A DNA stretch of 64,000 bases from Paraburkholderia phenazinium (GTDB taxonomy: Bacteria > Pseudomonadota > Gammaproteobacteria > Burkholderiales > Burkholderiaceae). Position 1 is the stretch's first letter. Every line of letters begins with the position of its first letter. Shown here piece after piece: positions 15,819-24,454 of the stretch. The DNA is taken from assembly GCF_900100735.1 (NCBI RefSeq), contig NZ_FNCJ01000029.1, positions 1 to 64,000 on the forward strand, written 5' to 3'. Under the pieces are notes generated by a model. That model ran no database searches, was not told where the DNA came from, and worked only from the letters and a program-made list of their open reading frames with translations. Both the position numbers and the translations under genes were made by a program.

Positions 15819-17267
15819 TCAAGGTTGGCGTTTGCCGCGGCCACCAGCGGTTTTGCCAGCCGGCTTACGTGAACCCGTAGCTGGCTTGCTGGCGGGTTTG
15901 CTGCGTGGCTTTTGCACGCTGAATGGGCTACCGCTGAACAAGCTTGTGCCTTCACCCGCGGCCACAGCGGGTTGCGACGCAGGTTTGCGTTTGCTTTCGC
16001 TGCCACTTTGCGGGCGCGGTTTTTTGCTGGGCACCTGCATGGCGCCCGGTGCAGCTTGCGGCACTTTGGGCTTCTTAGGCTTTTTGGGCTTCTTGATGAT
16101 CTGGCCCGTCGCGCTAGTTTGCGGCACGCGGTGTTCGGCTTCAAAACCCGGCTCTTCTTCACGGGGCAGCGTTTGCCGTATCAGCGCTTCAATCGCGGCC
16201 AATTGCGGCGCTTCATCGGCACATACAAGGGACACCGCCACGCCGCTGGCGCCCGCGCGGCCGGTACGGCCAATACGGTGCACATAGTCTTGCGCCACGA
16301 TCGGCAGATCAACGTTGATCACCAGCGGCAGGTCGTCGATATCCAGCCCGCGCGCAGCCACATCGGTGGCTACCAGCATGCTTACTTCGCCCGTCTTGAA
16401 GCGCTCCAGCGCACGCAGGCGCGCGGGTTGCGGTTTGTCGCCGTGGATGGTGTCGACCGCATAGCCCGCTTCGTCCAGCATGGCCGCCAGGTAATCCACG
16501 CCAATGCGGGTTTTGACGAACACCAGCGCGTGCTCCCAGTTGTTCTCAGCCACAAGGTGCATGAAGAGGTCAGGCTTGTTCTTTTTGTCCACCGGTACCA
16601 CCCACTGCTTGATCTTGCTGGCCGTGGCATTGGGCGGGCTGACGCTGATATTGACCGGGCCGCGCAGAATGCCCGCTGCCATGGCGCGGATATCATCGGT
16701 AAACGTGGCAGAGAACAGCAGGGTCTGACGCTGAGCGGGCAAGGCAGCAAAGACCGCGTTGAGTTCGCGCGCAAAGCCCAGATCCAGCATGCGGTCGGCT
16801 TCATCCAGTACCAGCGTTTGTACTTGATCAAACTGCACTGCGTTCTGGCGATTAAGATCCAGCAAACGGCCCGGCGTGGCAACGAGCACATCCACGCCTT
16901 TGCGCAACTTCATCATCTGCGGGTTGATACTCACACCGCCGTAGGCGGCCAGAAATCGTAAGTCGAGGCCTTTGCCGTACTCGATAAAGCTTTGCAGCAC
17001 TTGTTCGGCCAGCTCACGCGTGGGCACCAGCACCAGAACACGCACGCGGTTGCTGGACACCGCCGGGCCGTGTTGCACTAGCCGTTGCAACAGCGGCAGC
17101 GCAAAGCCCGCCGTTTTGCCAGTGCCGGTCTGTGCCGCAGCCATGACGTCGCGGCCACTGAGCACAGCAGGAATCGCCTTGGCCTGCACCGGCGTAGGTG
17201 TCTGGTAATTGAGATCCTGCACATTACGCAGCAAGGGATCGATCAGGCCAAGCGAGGCAAAAGACAT
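15819..17267 (-). CDS. rhlE: DEAD-box ATP-dependent RNA helicase, RhlE-type
   Basis: 482 residues from MSFASLGLIDPLLRNV. Motifs in order are: the Q motif (YQTPTPVQ, 21-28), motif I AAQTGTGKT (44-52), PTRELA, DEAD in LVLDEADRMLDLGF, SATFT, and motif VI HRIGRTGRAG. RhlE helps remodel ribosomal and other structured RNAs. The last ~90 residues are a basic, low-complexity tail rich in Lys, Pro, Ser and Ala (KKPKKPKKPK, later repeated SKPASKPA), presumably for RNA binding. A reading from 17423 adds 52 residues without helicase character. Confidence 0.92.
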   Translation of the reverse strand: MSFASLGLIDPLLRNVQDLNYQTPTPVQAKAIPAVLSGRDVMAAAQTGTGKTAGFALPLLQRLVQHGPAVSSNRVRVLVLVPTRELAEQVLQSFIEYGKGLDLRFLAAYGGVSINPQMMKLRKGVDVLVATPGRLLDLNRQNAVQFDQVQTLVLDEADRMLDLGFARELNAVFAALPAQRQTLLFSATFTDDIRAMAAGILRGPVNISVSPPNATASKIKQWVVPVDKKNKPDLFMHLVAENNWEHALVFVKTRIGVDYLAAMLDEAGYAVDTIHGDKPQPARLRALERFKTGEVSMLVATDVAARGLDIDDLPLVINVDLPIVAQDYVHRIGRTGRAGASGVAVSLVCADEAPQLAAIEALIRQTLPREEEPGFEAEHRVPQTSATGQIIKKPKKPKKPKVPQAAPGAMQVPSKKPRPQSGSESKRKPASQPAVAAGEGTSLFSGSPFSVQKPRSKPASKPATGSRKPAGKTAGGRGKRQP

Positions 17268-17419
17268 CGGCGTATTCCGGGCTAAAGCCGCAATTCTAGC
17301 GGTTACCGCCTGATTGCGCCGCGCAGATAAAGGTCCGCCAAAACAAATACCTGAACAACATCGTCGAGCAGGACCACTGGACAATCGGGCTTCTCGATAT
17401 CGGAACTTCGCCGTCAATC

Positions 17420-17911
17420 TCAATCAAGCCTTGAGTCAGTGATGCCGACCCCGTCCGTGTAATCGAAGACCAGTACGCCTTGCGGGGCCAGCAACGGGCC
17501 GATCATTTGCTTGAACGCGTGATGCCGGGGGTCATAGAAATCGGCATCGTCGACTACCGGTTCGCCGACGTAATAGTTCCGGTCGCCCTCCGAGTCGAAG
17601 TGCAGCACGAATGCGTGCTCGAATCCCCTGTCGGCACCTTCCCCGCTGGATTGCGCGCCGGCTTCGATCGAGCGGATGTAGGGCTTGTCTTCCCGAACAC
17701 AAGCGCTGCGTAGAGCCAGAAATGCTTGTATTGCGGCAGTGCGCGCGGATGCCGGCACCTCATCGGAGAAGCGAATCAGCACAATGTGTCCGACGTTGCC
17801 GCACCGATAGCTCGGTGCGGTGAACGTCGTGACGCCGACGCGCCGGAGCTGCTCTTTGAGCGTATCGATGGGCGGGCGATATGTGTCGGTGGATACGTGG
17901 CGGGTGGTCAT
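17420..17911 (-). CDS. Dabb-domain (stress-responsive A/B barrel-like) protein
   Basis: 163 residues. A ferredoxin-like A/B barrel of the Dabb type is indicated by VGHIVLIRFSDEVPASARTAAIQAFLAL and FEHAFVLHFDSEGDRNYYV, with DPRHHAFKQMIGPLL before the end. ATG 17911 has a strong AGGAGG six bases upstream. Dabb proteins are small dimers, some of them enzymes on polyketide or terpene substrates; the role here is unknown. A 14-bp hairpin lies upstream, separating it from the VOC gene on the same strand. Confidence 0.72.
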   Translation of the reverse strand: MTTRHVSTDTYRPPIDTLKEQLRRVGVTTFTAPSYRCGNVGHIVLIRFSDEVPASARTAAIQAFLALRSACVREDKPYIRSIEAGAQSSGEGADRGFEHAFVLHFDSEGDRNYYVGEPVVDDADFYDPRHHAFKQMIGPLLAPQGVLVFDYTDGVGITDSRLD

Positions 17912-17933
17912 TGCACCTCCTGTCGGGATGTAA

Positions 17934-17965
17934 GAGCTTGATGCTCTCCTTAGAGCATCAAGCTC
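17934..17965. terminator. 14-bp inverted repeat between the VOC and Dabb genes
   Basis: GAGCTTGATGCTCT at 17934-17947 and its perfect complement at 17952-17965, 4-base loop. It sits between the VOC stop (18027) and the Dabb start (17911), so it probably terminates VOC transcripts. No strong T-run follows, and it could alternatively be an operator. Confidence 0.55.
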
Positions 17966-18026
17966 AGGAAAGGCTCTCGGCAGTTCCGGCGGCGCGATCG
18001 GCTGGTCGAGCCGTCGCGTCTGCATG

Positions 18027-18506
18027 TTAGTCAGCAGTTGCCGCTGCACGCTCTATCGCGGCGATATCGATCTTCTTCATTTGCATCATCTCGTTCATCG
18101 CACGCCTTGCGGCATCATGATCGGACCCGTTGACGAGCTCGAGCAGCCGCCTGGGCGTGATCTGCCACGAAAAGCCCCAGCGGTCCTTGCACCAGCCGCA
18201 AGGCGCTTCCTCGCCGCCGTTGCCGATAATGGCGCTCCAGTATCGATCGGTCTCTTCCTGGTTATCTGTTTGGACCATGAAACTTACCGCCTCATTCGCC
18301 TTGAAGTTGGGCCCGCCGTTCAACCCGACGAAGCGCCGGCCGAGCACCGTGAACTCGACCGTCAACTCCGGACCCTGCCCAATGCCCGGTATGGGAGATT
18401 CATGACCTGCATCGACACGGCTGTCGGGAAAGGTGGCGGCGTAAAACTCCGCTGCTTCGCGCGCTCTACCTTGATCGAACCACAAGCATGTTACGAGTTC
18501 AGCCAT
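18027..18506 (-). CDS. VOC-family protein (PhnB/3-demethylubiquinone methyltransferase-like)
   Basis: 159 residues beginning MAELVTCLWFDQGRAREAAEFY. The pattern TFPDSRV, GPELTVEFTVLGRRFVGLNGGP and the typical ending motif CGWCKDRWGFSWQITPRRL identify the PhnB-like vicinal oxygen chelate family, often annotated as glyoxalase-like. AAGGAG lies about six bases before the ATG at 18506. No substrate is known. Confidence 0.85.
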   Translation of the reverse strand: MAELVTCLWFDQGRAREAAEFYAATFPDSRVDAGHESPIPGIGQGPELTVEFTVLGRRFVGLNGGPNFKANEAVSFMVQTDNQEETDRYWSAIIGNGGEEAPCGWCKDRWGFSWQITPRRLLELVNGSDHDAARRAMNEMMQMKKIDIAAIERAAATAD

Positions 18507-18690
18507 CGCAATCTCCTTGAGAAAACACCCATCATCAACTGGCTTTGAGGGTAGCGTTCCAACGCCCATGCCATCGAGACAGTTGGCATCGACTGTCGAT
18601 GATAGCGTGGCTTGCGTCACTTCTTTCGATCGCCGTCTCAGGTCGACCCGTGACAATCAACCGGTCCCATGGCAGCAAGTCACCGGGAGG

Positions 18691-18951
18691 CTAGCGATAG
18701 TTCACCAGGTCGATGATGTCATTGAGGAACCACGGCAGAATCAATTGCGTATCGGGATAGCTGACACCTACTGTAAGCCTCGGTGGCTTTGATGTGGAGT
18801 CACCGGGTGTCGCACCGCCGGTAGGGTTCAGCGTGTAGGTATTCGTGTCGGCCGGACCTGGTCGGACGGTTTGACTGGTAGCGGGCGGCCATGTCGAGCT
18901 GCAGCCGGCGGTGAGCACGACGAGGGTCACGGCGAAAGAAAACGGTTTCAT
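18691..18951 (-). CDS. Small putative lipoprotein
   Basis: 86 residues. ATG 18951 (MKPFSFAVTLVVLTAGCSS) is preceded by GGAG. The signal peptide ends in the lipobox LTAGC, so Cys17 would be lipidated. The mature part is short, Pro/Thr-rich and unrecognised, with a hydrophobic Trp-containing end (LILPWFLNDIIDLV). It is a single gene between the VOC protein and a LysR regulator. Confidence 0.6.
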   Translation of the reverse strand: MKPFSFAVTLVVLTAGCSSTWPPATSQTVRPGPADTNTYTLNPTGGATPGDSTSKPPRLTVGVSYPDTQLILPWFLNDIIDLVNYR

Positions 18952-19073
18952 GATGGTGAACTCCAACAACGTTACTTTGACAACATGGCCGGTGACGAAT
19001 TCGTTCACGGTACATGCACCTTGTTATCTCGACAAAAGAGATGTCGCGGGATGCGCCAATTCCTTCCGTTTCC

Positions 19074-19964
19074 CTAAACACGAGGCGGTAGTGCCGTAGC
19101 AAAAAAGTCAGTCGTGCGGCGCACACGTGCCGGTACAAACCGACGTTTTGGCCAGATGAGGCTCACATCTCTGACCTCGCCTATAAATTCGTCGAGAATC
19201 GTGATCACGTCCGGATGCTGAAGTTCATCGGCAAGAGAGACCTTGGCAAAGAGGCCAATTCCGACACCGGACAGAACACCAGCCCGGATTGTTTCGACAC
19301 TGTTGGACGAAAGATTTCCACGAACGGTCACGCTGAATCGACCCTCCGGCCCGACAAACGGCCAGTCTGCTGACTCCGTCAGTCCGCCGTATAAAAGGCA
19401 ATTATGATCAACGAGCTCGGCAGGGGTCTTGGGTATTCCGTGTTGCTCGAAGTAGCGACGGGACCCGACGCATACGAGGGGAGTGCAAGCCACTCGCTTG
19501 ACAACGGCGTCAGGTTCGTTGACTGGGCCCACGCGGATCGCCAGATCGATCCGGTCTTCCACCATATCTCGTACGGCATCCGAAAGAATAAGATCTACCT
19601 GAAGGCCGGGATTGAGTGACAACAGCTCCGGTATAAGCGGAAGAACGCGCAGACGGCCGAACGTAGAGGCCGCGGCGATCCTGACTAGACCGGAGGCATT
19701 AAGCGTGCTGCTTGTCAGTTCGCTATCGGCTTCATCCATCTCGTCCATGAGCGGTCTTGTCCGATCATAGTATCTCTGACCCTGGTCCGTCAGGGTCACG
19801 CTGCGTGTGCTGCGGTTAAATAGCATCACGCCGAGACGCTTTTCCAGCGCGCCGATGGCCTTACTGATGCCGGACTGTGAATCGCCGGTTCTACGCGCTG
19901 CGGCGGAAAAGCCGCCCGCTTCAACAACGGCGATGAAGGCGTTCAATTCGTGAAACCGATCCAT
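19074..19964 (-). CDS. LysR-family transcriptional regulator
   Basis: 296 residues from MDRFHELNAFIAVVEAGGFSAAAR. HTH (GDSQSGISKAIGALEKRLG) and effector domain follow the CrgA/DsdC-like branch (LVRIAAASTFGRLRVLPLIPELL). The gene is divergent from the SDR at 20087 with a 122-bp gap. An ATTCT-N5-AGAAT symmetry at 19986-20000 in that gap could be part of its operator. The SDR is the likely target. Confidence 0.88.
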   Translation of the reverse strand: MDRFHELNAFIAVVEAGGFSAAARRTGDSQSGISKAIGALEKRLGVMLFNRSTRSVTLTDQGQRYYDRTRPLMDEMDEADSELTSSTLNASGLVRIAAASTFGRLRVLPLIPELLSLNPGLQVDLILSDAVRDMVEDRIDLAIRVGPVNEPDAVVKRVACTPLVCVGSRRYFEQHGIPKTPAELVDHNCLLYGGLTESADWPFVGPEGRFSVTVRGNLSSNSVETIRAGVLSGVGIGLFAKVSLADELQHPDVITILDEFIGEVRDVSLIWPKRRFVPARVRRTTDFFATALPPRV

Positions 19965-20086
19965 GGCATTCCTCTCGTGTGACCCATTCTCTTGAAGAAT
20001 AGATCTTATGAGAAATCCGTGGATTATCATTTTCGGCGATGGCAATTACCCTCTTCCTGTCATTCACGAACAGGCAGAAGGTTCCC

Positions 20087-20827
20087 ATGTCTACTCTCGC
20101 AGGCAAGATTGCCGTCATTAGCGGCGGAACGACCGGTATCGGTTTAGCCGCTGCACAGCGCTTTGTCGCCGAAGGCGCTCACGTCTTCATTTTCGGCCGT
20201 CGGCAAGCTCAGCTCGACGCCGCCGCCAAACTGATCGGGCGCAACGTCACCGCTATTCAGGCTGACGCCGCAGACCTTGATGACCTCGACCGTGTCGCTG
20301 CGGCAGTCAGGGAAGAAAAGGGCGTTGTCGACATCATCGTGTCGAACGCCGGCTTTACGGATCAGGCTCCGATCGACACCCTCACGCCTGAGCATTTCGA
20401 CAAGGCATTCAACCTCATGGCCCGCGGCCCCGTGTTCATGGTGCAGAAGCTGCTGCCGATGATGACAGGTGGTGGATCGATCATTCTGGTCTCGTCGGGC
20501 ATGCACGTCATGGGCATTCCAGGCCACACCGCCTACGCGGCGACCAAGGCGGCGTTGCGTTCCTATGCCCGCACTTGGGCTGCGGAGTTCAAGGATCGCG
20601 GCATTCGCGTCAACCTGCTCAGCCCTGGCGTTACCGACACCCCGATTCTCGACGCTCAGTCGGCGCCACGCGAGGATCTGGTGAACATGTACCAGAGCAT
20701 GGTCCCGCTCGGCCGACTCGCTCGGGCTGAGGAGCTTGCCAGCGCGGCGCTCTTCCTGGCGTCCGACCAGAGTTCGTACATGACCGGTGCAGATCTGATG
20801 TTCGATGGTGGTATCGCCCAGGTCTGA
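20087..20827 (+). CDS. Short-chain dehydrogenase/reductase (SDR)
   Basis: 246 residues from MSTLAGKIAVISGGTTGIG. It has the classical SDR pattern: NAD(P) loop G-G-T-T-G-I-G (13-19), NAG in IIVSNAGF, catalytic Ser in ILVSSGMHV, Y-x-x-x-K in YAATKAAL, and the DG ending of the family. AGAAGG lies a few bases before the ATG. The substrate is unknown. The gene is probably controlled by the divergent LysR. Oriented toward a SnoaL-like protein with about 40 bp between the stops. Confidence 0.88.
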   Translation: MSTLAGKIAVISGGTTGIGLAAAQRFVAEGAHVFIFGRRQAQLDAAAKLIGRNVTAIQADAADLDDLDRVAAAVREEKGVVDIIVSNAGFTDQAPIDTLTPEHFDKAFNLMARGPVFMVQKLLPMMTGGGSIILVSSGMHVMGIPGHTAYAATKAALRSYARTWAAEFKDRGIRVNLLSPGVTDTPILDAQSAPREDLVNMYQSMVPLGRLARAEELASAALFLASDQSSYMTGADLMFDGGIAQV

Positions 20828-20867
20828 GACCTGAGGGTTGCTAACGTTATCTCGCCGCAACGCCACG

Positions 20868-21251
20868 TCATGCGATCTTCTGAACCCATCGACTCCGCCA
20901 ACCCGGTGCTTCGAAGGGATCCGAAAAATACTGGGTCTCGTGAACGACTTTGCCGTTGGAGAACTCCATGATGCTGACCGTGTAAGCCGTTCGCCCCGTA
21001 TAGGTGATGGCGTATTCAGTAACCCAGAGATTGCCTTCTCCTTGAATACGCCTGACCTCGAAGCCGGATGGCTTATCCGGATGATGCCCACGCAGTGCCT
21101 GCAAATTCATTCGCCCAATGATTCGTTCACCTGACTGGGGATAGTCGCAGATGGCATCGTCAGCGTAAATATCGTGTTCCGCGTCGAGATCGCCGGCCGC
21201 CGACGCCTGCCAGTGTGCATTCAGGGCTTCACGTATTGGTTCTTCCTGCAT
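20868..21251 (-). CDS. SnoaL-like/NTF2-fold protein
   Basis: 127 residues, MQEEPIREALNAHWQASAAGDLDAEHDIYADDAICDYPQSG by segments, a typical SnoaL-like (NTF2 superfamily) fold. RIIGRMNLQALRGHHPDKPSGFEV is the usual central segment. ATG 21251 has GGAGG upstream. Members are isomerase- or hydratase-like or of unknown function. Next upstream on the same strand lies an apparent aldo/keto reductase remnant. Confidence 0.78.
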   Translation of the reverse strand: MQEEPIREALNAHWQASAAGDLDAEHDIYADDAICDYPQSGERIIGRMNLQALRGHHPDKPSGFEVRRIQGEGNLWVTEYAITYTGRTAYTVSIMEFSNGKVVHETQYFSDPFEAPGWRSRWVQKIA

Positions 21252-21281
21252 GGAGTACCTCCGGATACCGTTCACGTTTGT

Positions 21282-21422
21282 CTATTGCATACGTCGCGGA
21301 ATGAACCCGGGGCTGCCCGTTTTGACGACTTCGTTGAACCTCTGCCTCGTCTCAATCCGGTTAATCTCGTCGAACGCGTCTGCCGGAAGCGCGGAGACAT
21401 CGAAATTCTCTCGTGCGCGACC
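21282..21422 (-). pseudogene. Apparent C-terminal remnant of an aldo/keto reductase-like gene
   Basis: On the minus strand a frame ending TAG at 21282-21284 reads NFDVSALPADAFDEINRIE and then RQRFNEVVKTGSPGFIPRR before the stop. This strongly resembles the extreme C-terminus of a Tas/aldo-keto-reductase-like oxidoreductase. No start or upstream catalytic part follows: beyond about 21425 the frame loses homology, and a neighbouring frame may continue it briefly. It looks like a 3' stump left by a deletion. The family call is from recognition alone. Confidence 0.4.
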
Positions 21423-21821
21423 TCTTCGGCAGCAAGCCCTGTCCGTAGAGCCTCGCCCTATGCCTTGCGACGAACAACCGACGCTTGGGCCTGCAATTGC
21501 GGTGCCAGGTCCATGAAGAGAAAAACACCTGTTTGTTGAACCAGTGTAGCAAACGAATTGGCGGACTGCGGCAGAGCGTTCCGAAAGGGGGCGCCGCTCG
21601 ACCTGTCGCCGCTTTGCGAGCGATCTTTATGCCGTCTTGATCTCGACCTTTCAAATACAGCGCAGTCTTGATACGGCCTCTTCTACAGTAGCGAAGGTTT
21701 CTACTGGAGATTTCCGTATGTGGTTACGCGTCCATTCGGAGCGCCGGCTTGACGCCAGCCTCCTTTCCCGCCTGTGCTATCCGGCGCTTTGCCGCTCGCT
21801 TCACCTCTGGGGGCTGCCAAC
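21423..21821. other. Region upstream of the kdp operon
   Basis: About 400 bp with no convincing gene. It must contain the kdp promoter. A KdpE site was not identified by eye. Confidence 0.45.
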
Positions 21822-21902
21822 ATGATCGCGCTCGTCGGCTTACTCACAGCGATGCTGTTCGTCTATCTGTTCTACGCGCTGATCAAGCCCGAAAAATTCT
21901 GA
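21822..21902 (+). CDS. kdpF: KdpF, small subunit of the K+-transporting ATPase
   Basis: 26 residues, MIALVGLLTAMLFVYLFYAL then IKPEKF: a single transmembrane helix with the IKPEKF end that marks KdpF. KdpF stabilises the KdpABC complex in the inner membrane. It stands first in the kdp operon. Confidence 0.88.
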   Translation: MIALVGLLTAMLFVYLFYALIKPEKF

Positions 21903-21954
21903 TGGCGCGGCGCATCTGCCGCTCGCCGGTTCTCATCAAGCATTGGAAACACCT

Positions 21955-22038
21955 ATGAACGATCTGATATTCGTGGTCGTGACGCTTGCATTCTTCACGA
22001 CCTCCGCGGCGCTTATCGTTGCGCTGGGAAAAATCTGA
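21955..22038 (+). CDS. Second small membrane peptide in the kdp operon
   Basis: 27 residues, MNDLIFVVVTLAFFTTSAAL then IVALGKI, one predicted transmembrane helix. It lies between kdpF (53 bp away) and kdpA (10 bp away). It resembles short hydrophobic leader proteins seen upstream of kdpA in other proteobacteria. The function is unknown; it may be a second Kdp accessory peptide. Confidence 0.6.
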   Translation: MNDLIFVVVTLAFFTTSAALIVALGKI

Positions 22039-22048
22039 GAGCACTGAC

Positions 22049-23752
22049 ATGGCCTATGACTTTGCTCAACTCGTGATTGTTCTGCTGATCATGACGACAT
22101 TCGTCGTCTTGCTCGGCAAATGGCTCACATGGGTCTTTACCGCCCCCTCCCACGGCCTCGCCGAACGCTGGACTTATGGTGCGCTCGGTGCCGACCCGTC
22201 CGAAGAAATGGACTGGAAGCGCTATGGCATGGCTTTGCTGCTGAGCAATGCCGCCATGATGCTGCTCGGCTATTTGCTGCTGCGAGTCCAGGACCTGCTG
22301 CCCTTCGACACCCTCCAGCGTGCCGCACAGACCCCCGATCTCGCCTTCAACACCGCAGCTTCGTTTGTCACCAATACCAACTGGCAGTCGTACTCGGGTG
22401 AGACCAGCCTGTCGAACTTCTCGCAGATGGCGGCGATCACCTTCCTGATGGTGATTAGCGCGGCCACCGGCGTGGCGGCCTGCGGCGGCTTCATCCGCGG
22501 GCTGAGCCGCCGGAGCACCGCGCATATCGGCAACTACTGGGTCGATTTCACGCGTGTTGTGTATCGTGTCCTCCTGCCGTTGTCCGTCATCGTCGCTTTG
22601 ATCTATGTCTGGCAGGGGATCCCCCAGACCCTCAGCAGCGATGTGACGGCCACGACGCTCGAGGGTATCAAGCAGCAGATACTGATGGGACCGGTTGCGA
22701 GTCTCGAATCGATCAAGCACCTCGGCACGAACGGCGGCGGTTTCTTCGGCATGAACGCTGCGCATCCGTTCGAAAACCCGACGCCGCTGACCAACACGAT
22801 TCACATTCTGTGCATGTTGCTGATTCCATCGGCGCTTACCTATACGTTCGGCAGCATGCTGTTACGCCGGCGCCAGGGATGGGCATTTCTCGCAGCGTTC
22901 CTCGTGATGTTTCTTGGCTTCCTCGCGCTCGTTTATAGCAGCGAACAGCATGGCAACCCGGCGCTCGGCGCACTCGGCGTAGACCAGCAGCACAGCGTGC
23001 TCCAGTCCGGCGGCAACATGGAGGGCAAGGAAACACGCTTCGGCATCGCCCAGACCAGTCTGTTCGTGGCTGTCACGACGGCCGCGACCACCGGCTCGGT
23101 CAATGCCATGCACGACTCGCTGATGCCGCTCGGGGGCCTGGTGCCGATCGCCGAAATGATGCTCAACGACGTGTTCGGCGGCGACGGGGTTGGTTTCATC
23201 AACCTGATTACGTTCGCAATCCTGACGGTGTTCCTTGTCGGGATGATGATCGGCCGGACGCCGGAGTTTCTCGGCAAGAAGATCGAAGCGCGCGAAATGA
23301 AGCTGGTCATGCTTGCAGTGCTTGCGCATCCGATCTGCATCCTCGGCTTCACGGCACTCGCAGTCCTCCTTCCCTCGACCACCGCCAGTCTCAACAATAC
23401 GGGCCCGCATGGCTTTAGCGAGGTGCTCTACGCCTATACGTCGGCCACGGCGAACAACGGCTCGGCATTTGCCGGCCTGAATGCGAACACGCCGTTCTTC
23501 AACACGACGATCGGCTTTGCGATGCTGTTCGGGCGTTTCTTTACGCTGCTGCCGATGCTGGCTGTCGCCGGATCGCTTGCCGCAAAGAAGAGCATCCCCG
23601 AAGGACTCGGCACGCTACCCACCGCGACGCCGCTGTTCACCGTTCTGCTGGTTTTCGTCGTCGTGCTGGTCGGTGGACTGACTTTTTTCCCCGCGCTCGC
23701 GCTTGGGCCGATCGTCGAGCACCTGATGCTGGCTACCGGAAAACTGTTCTAA
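22049..23752 (+). CDS. kdpA: KdpA, K+-translocating channel-like subunit
   Basis: 567 residues, starting MAYDFAQLVIVLLIM. About ten transmembrane helices. Pore-region segments are family-typical: NTNWQSYSGE, HLGTNGGGFFGMNAAHPFENP by pieces, AATTGSVNAMHDS and AYTSATANNGSAFAGL. KdpA binds K+ and passes it to the KdpB transport path, giving high-affinity uptake at low external K+. The next gene is kdpC rather than the usual kdpB. Confidence 0.95.
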   Translation: MAYDFAQLVIVLLIMTTFVVLLGKWLTWVFTAPSHGLAERWTYGALGADPSEEMDWKRYGMALLLSNAAMMLLGYLLLRVQDLLPFDTLQRAAQTPDLAFNTAASFVTNTNWQSYSGETSLSNFSQMAAITFLMVISAATGVAACGGFIRGLSRRSTAHIGNYWVDFTRVVYRVLLPLSVIVALIYVWQGIPQTLSSDVTATTLEGIKQQILMGPVASLESIKHLGTNGGGFFGMNAAHPFENPTPLTNTIHILCMLLIPSALTYTFGSMLLRRRQGWAFLAAFLVMFLGFLALVYSSEQHGNPALGALGVDQQHSVLQSGGNMEGKETRFGIAQTSLFVAVTTAATTGSVNAMHDSLMPLGGLVPIAEMMLNDVFGGDGVGFINLITFAILTVFLVGMMIGRTPEFLGKKIEAREMKLVMLAVLAHPICILGFTALAVLLPSTTASLNNTGPHGFSEVLYAYTSATANNGSAFAGLNANTPFFNTTIGFAMLFGRFFTLLPMLAVAGSLAAKKSIPEGLGTLPTATPLFTVLLVFVVVLVGGLTFFPALALGPIVEHLMLATGKLF

Positions 23753-23761
23753 GGATCTGTC

Positions 23762-24439
23762 ATGAGCACTCTCGAACACGCCCAAATCTCTTCGCCAGCC
23801 GTCCCGCTGACTCGCGGCCTGGCGCGCCCCGCACTGGTGTCCGCGGTCCTGTTCATGGTGGTCACGGGCCTGGGTTATCCGCTGCTGACCACGGGCCTTG
23901 CGCAAGTGCTGTTTCACAAACAGGCGAGTGGCAGCCTGGTGGAGCGTCATGGCGCCGTGATTGGCTCTGCGCTAATCGGCCAGAATTTTACGCAGCCGGG
24001 TTATTTTCATCCGCGCCCGAGCGCGACTACTGGGCCCGACCCCAAGGATGCGAGCCAGAGCATTCCGTTCCCCTACAACGCGGCGCTCAGCGGTGGCAGC
24101 AATCTCGGCCCGACCAGCAAGAGCCTGATTGACCAGGTTCGCAACCGGGTTCATGTGTACCGCCAGGAGAACGGCCTTGGCGGCGACGTGCAGATTCCCG
24201 TCGATGCGGTGACGGCATCTGCGTCGGGGCTCGACCCGGACATCTCGCTGGCCAACGCCAGCCTGCAAGTGCCCCGTATCGCACGCGCACGCGGCTTGTC
24301 CGAACAGCAGGTTAGAACCTTGCTCGACGAACAGGCGTCGCCGCGTCAACTCGGCGTGCTCGGCGACCCTCGTGCGAACGTGCTGGCGCTCAATCTCGCG
24401 CTCGATGCGCTTATGCCGCAACCGTCCTCGGCAAAATAA
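23762..24439 (+). CDS. kdpC: KdpC, K+-ATPase chaperone-like subunit
   Basis: 225 residues. One N-terminal membrane helix (RPALVSAVLFMVVTGLGYPLL) is followed by a soluble domain with the family motifs FTQPGYFHPRPSA, GGSNLGPTSK, IPVDAVTASASGLDPDIS and GVLGDPRANVLALN. It supports ATP binding by KdpB. It lies between kdpA (9 bp) and kdpB (15 bp), whereas in the usual kdpFABC order it follows kdpB. Confidence 0.95.
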   Translation: MSTLEHAQISSPAVPLTRGLARPALVSAVLFMVVTGLGYPLLTTGLAQVLFHKQASGSLVERHGAVIGSALIGQNFTQPGYFHPRPSATTGPDPKDASQSIPFPYNAALSGGSNLGPTSKSLIDQVRNRVHVYRQENGLGGDVQIPVDAVTASASGLDPDISLANASLQVPRIARARGLSEQQVRTLLDEQASPRQLGVLGDPRANVLALNLALDALMPQPSSAK

Positions 24440-24454
24440 GCGAGGAACCTCAAT

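Noticed and set aside
16060..16110. Short repeats that might suggest a repeat array
   Set aside because: They encode KKPKKPKKPK in the low-complexity RhlE tail; spacing and length do not fit CRISPR or a VNTR of interest.
15719..16162. 147-codon minus-strand frame overlapping the RhlE tail
   Set aside because: Created by the Lys/Pro/Ala-rich repeats of the helicase tail read in another frame.
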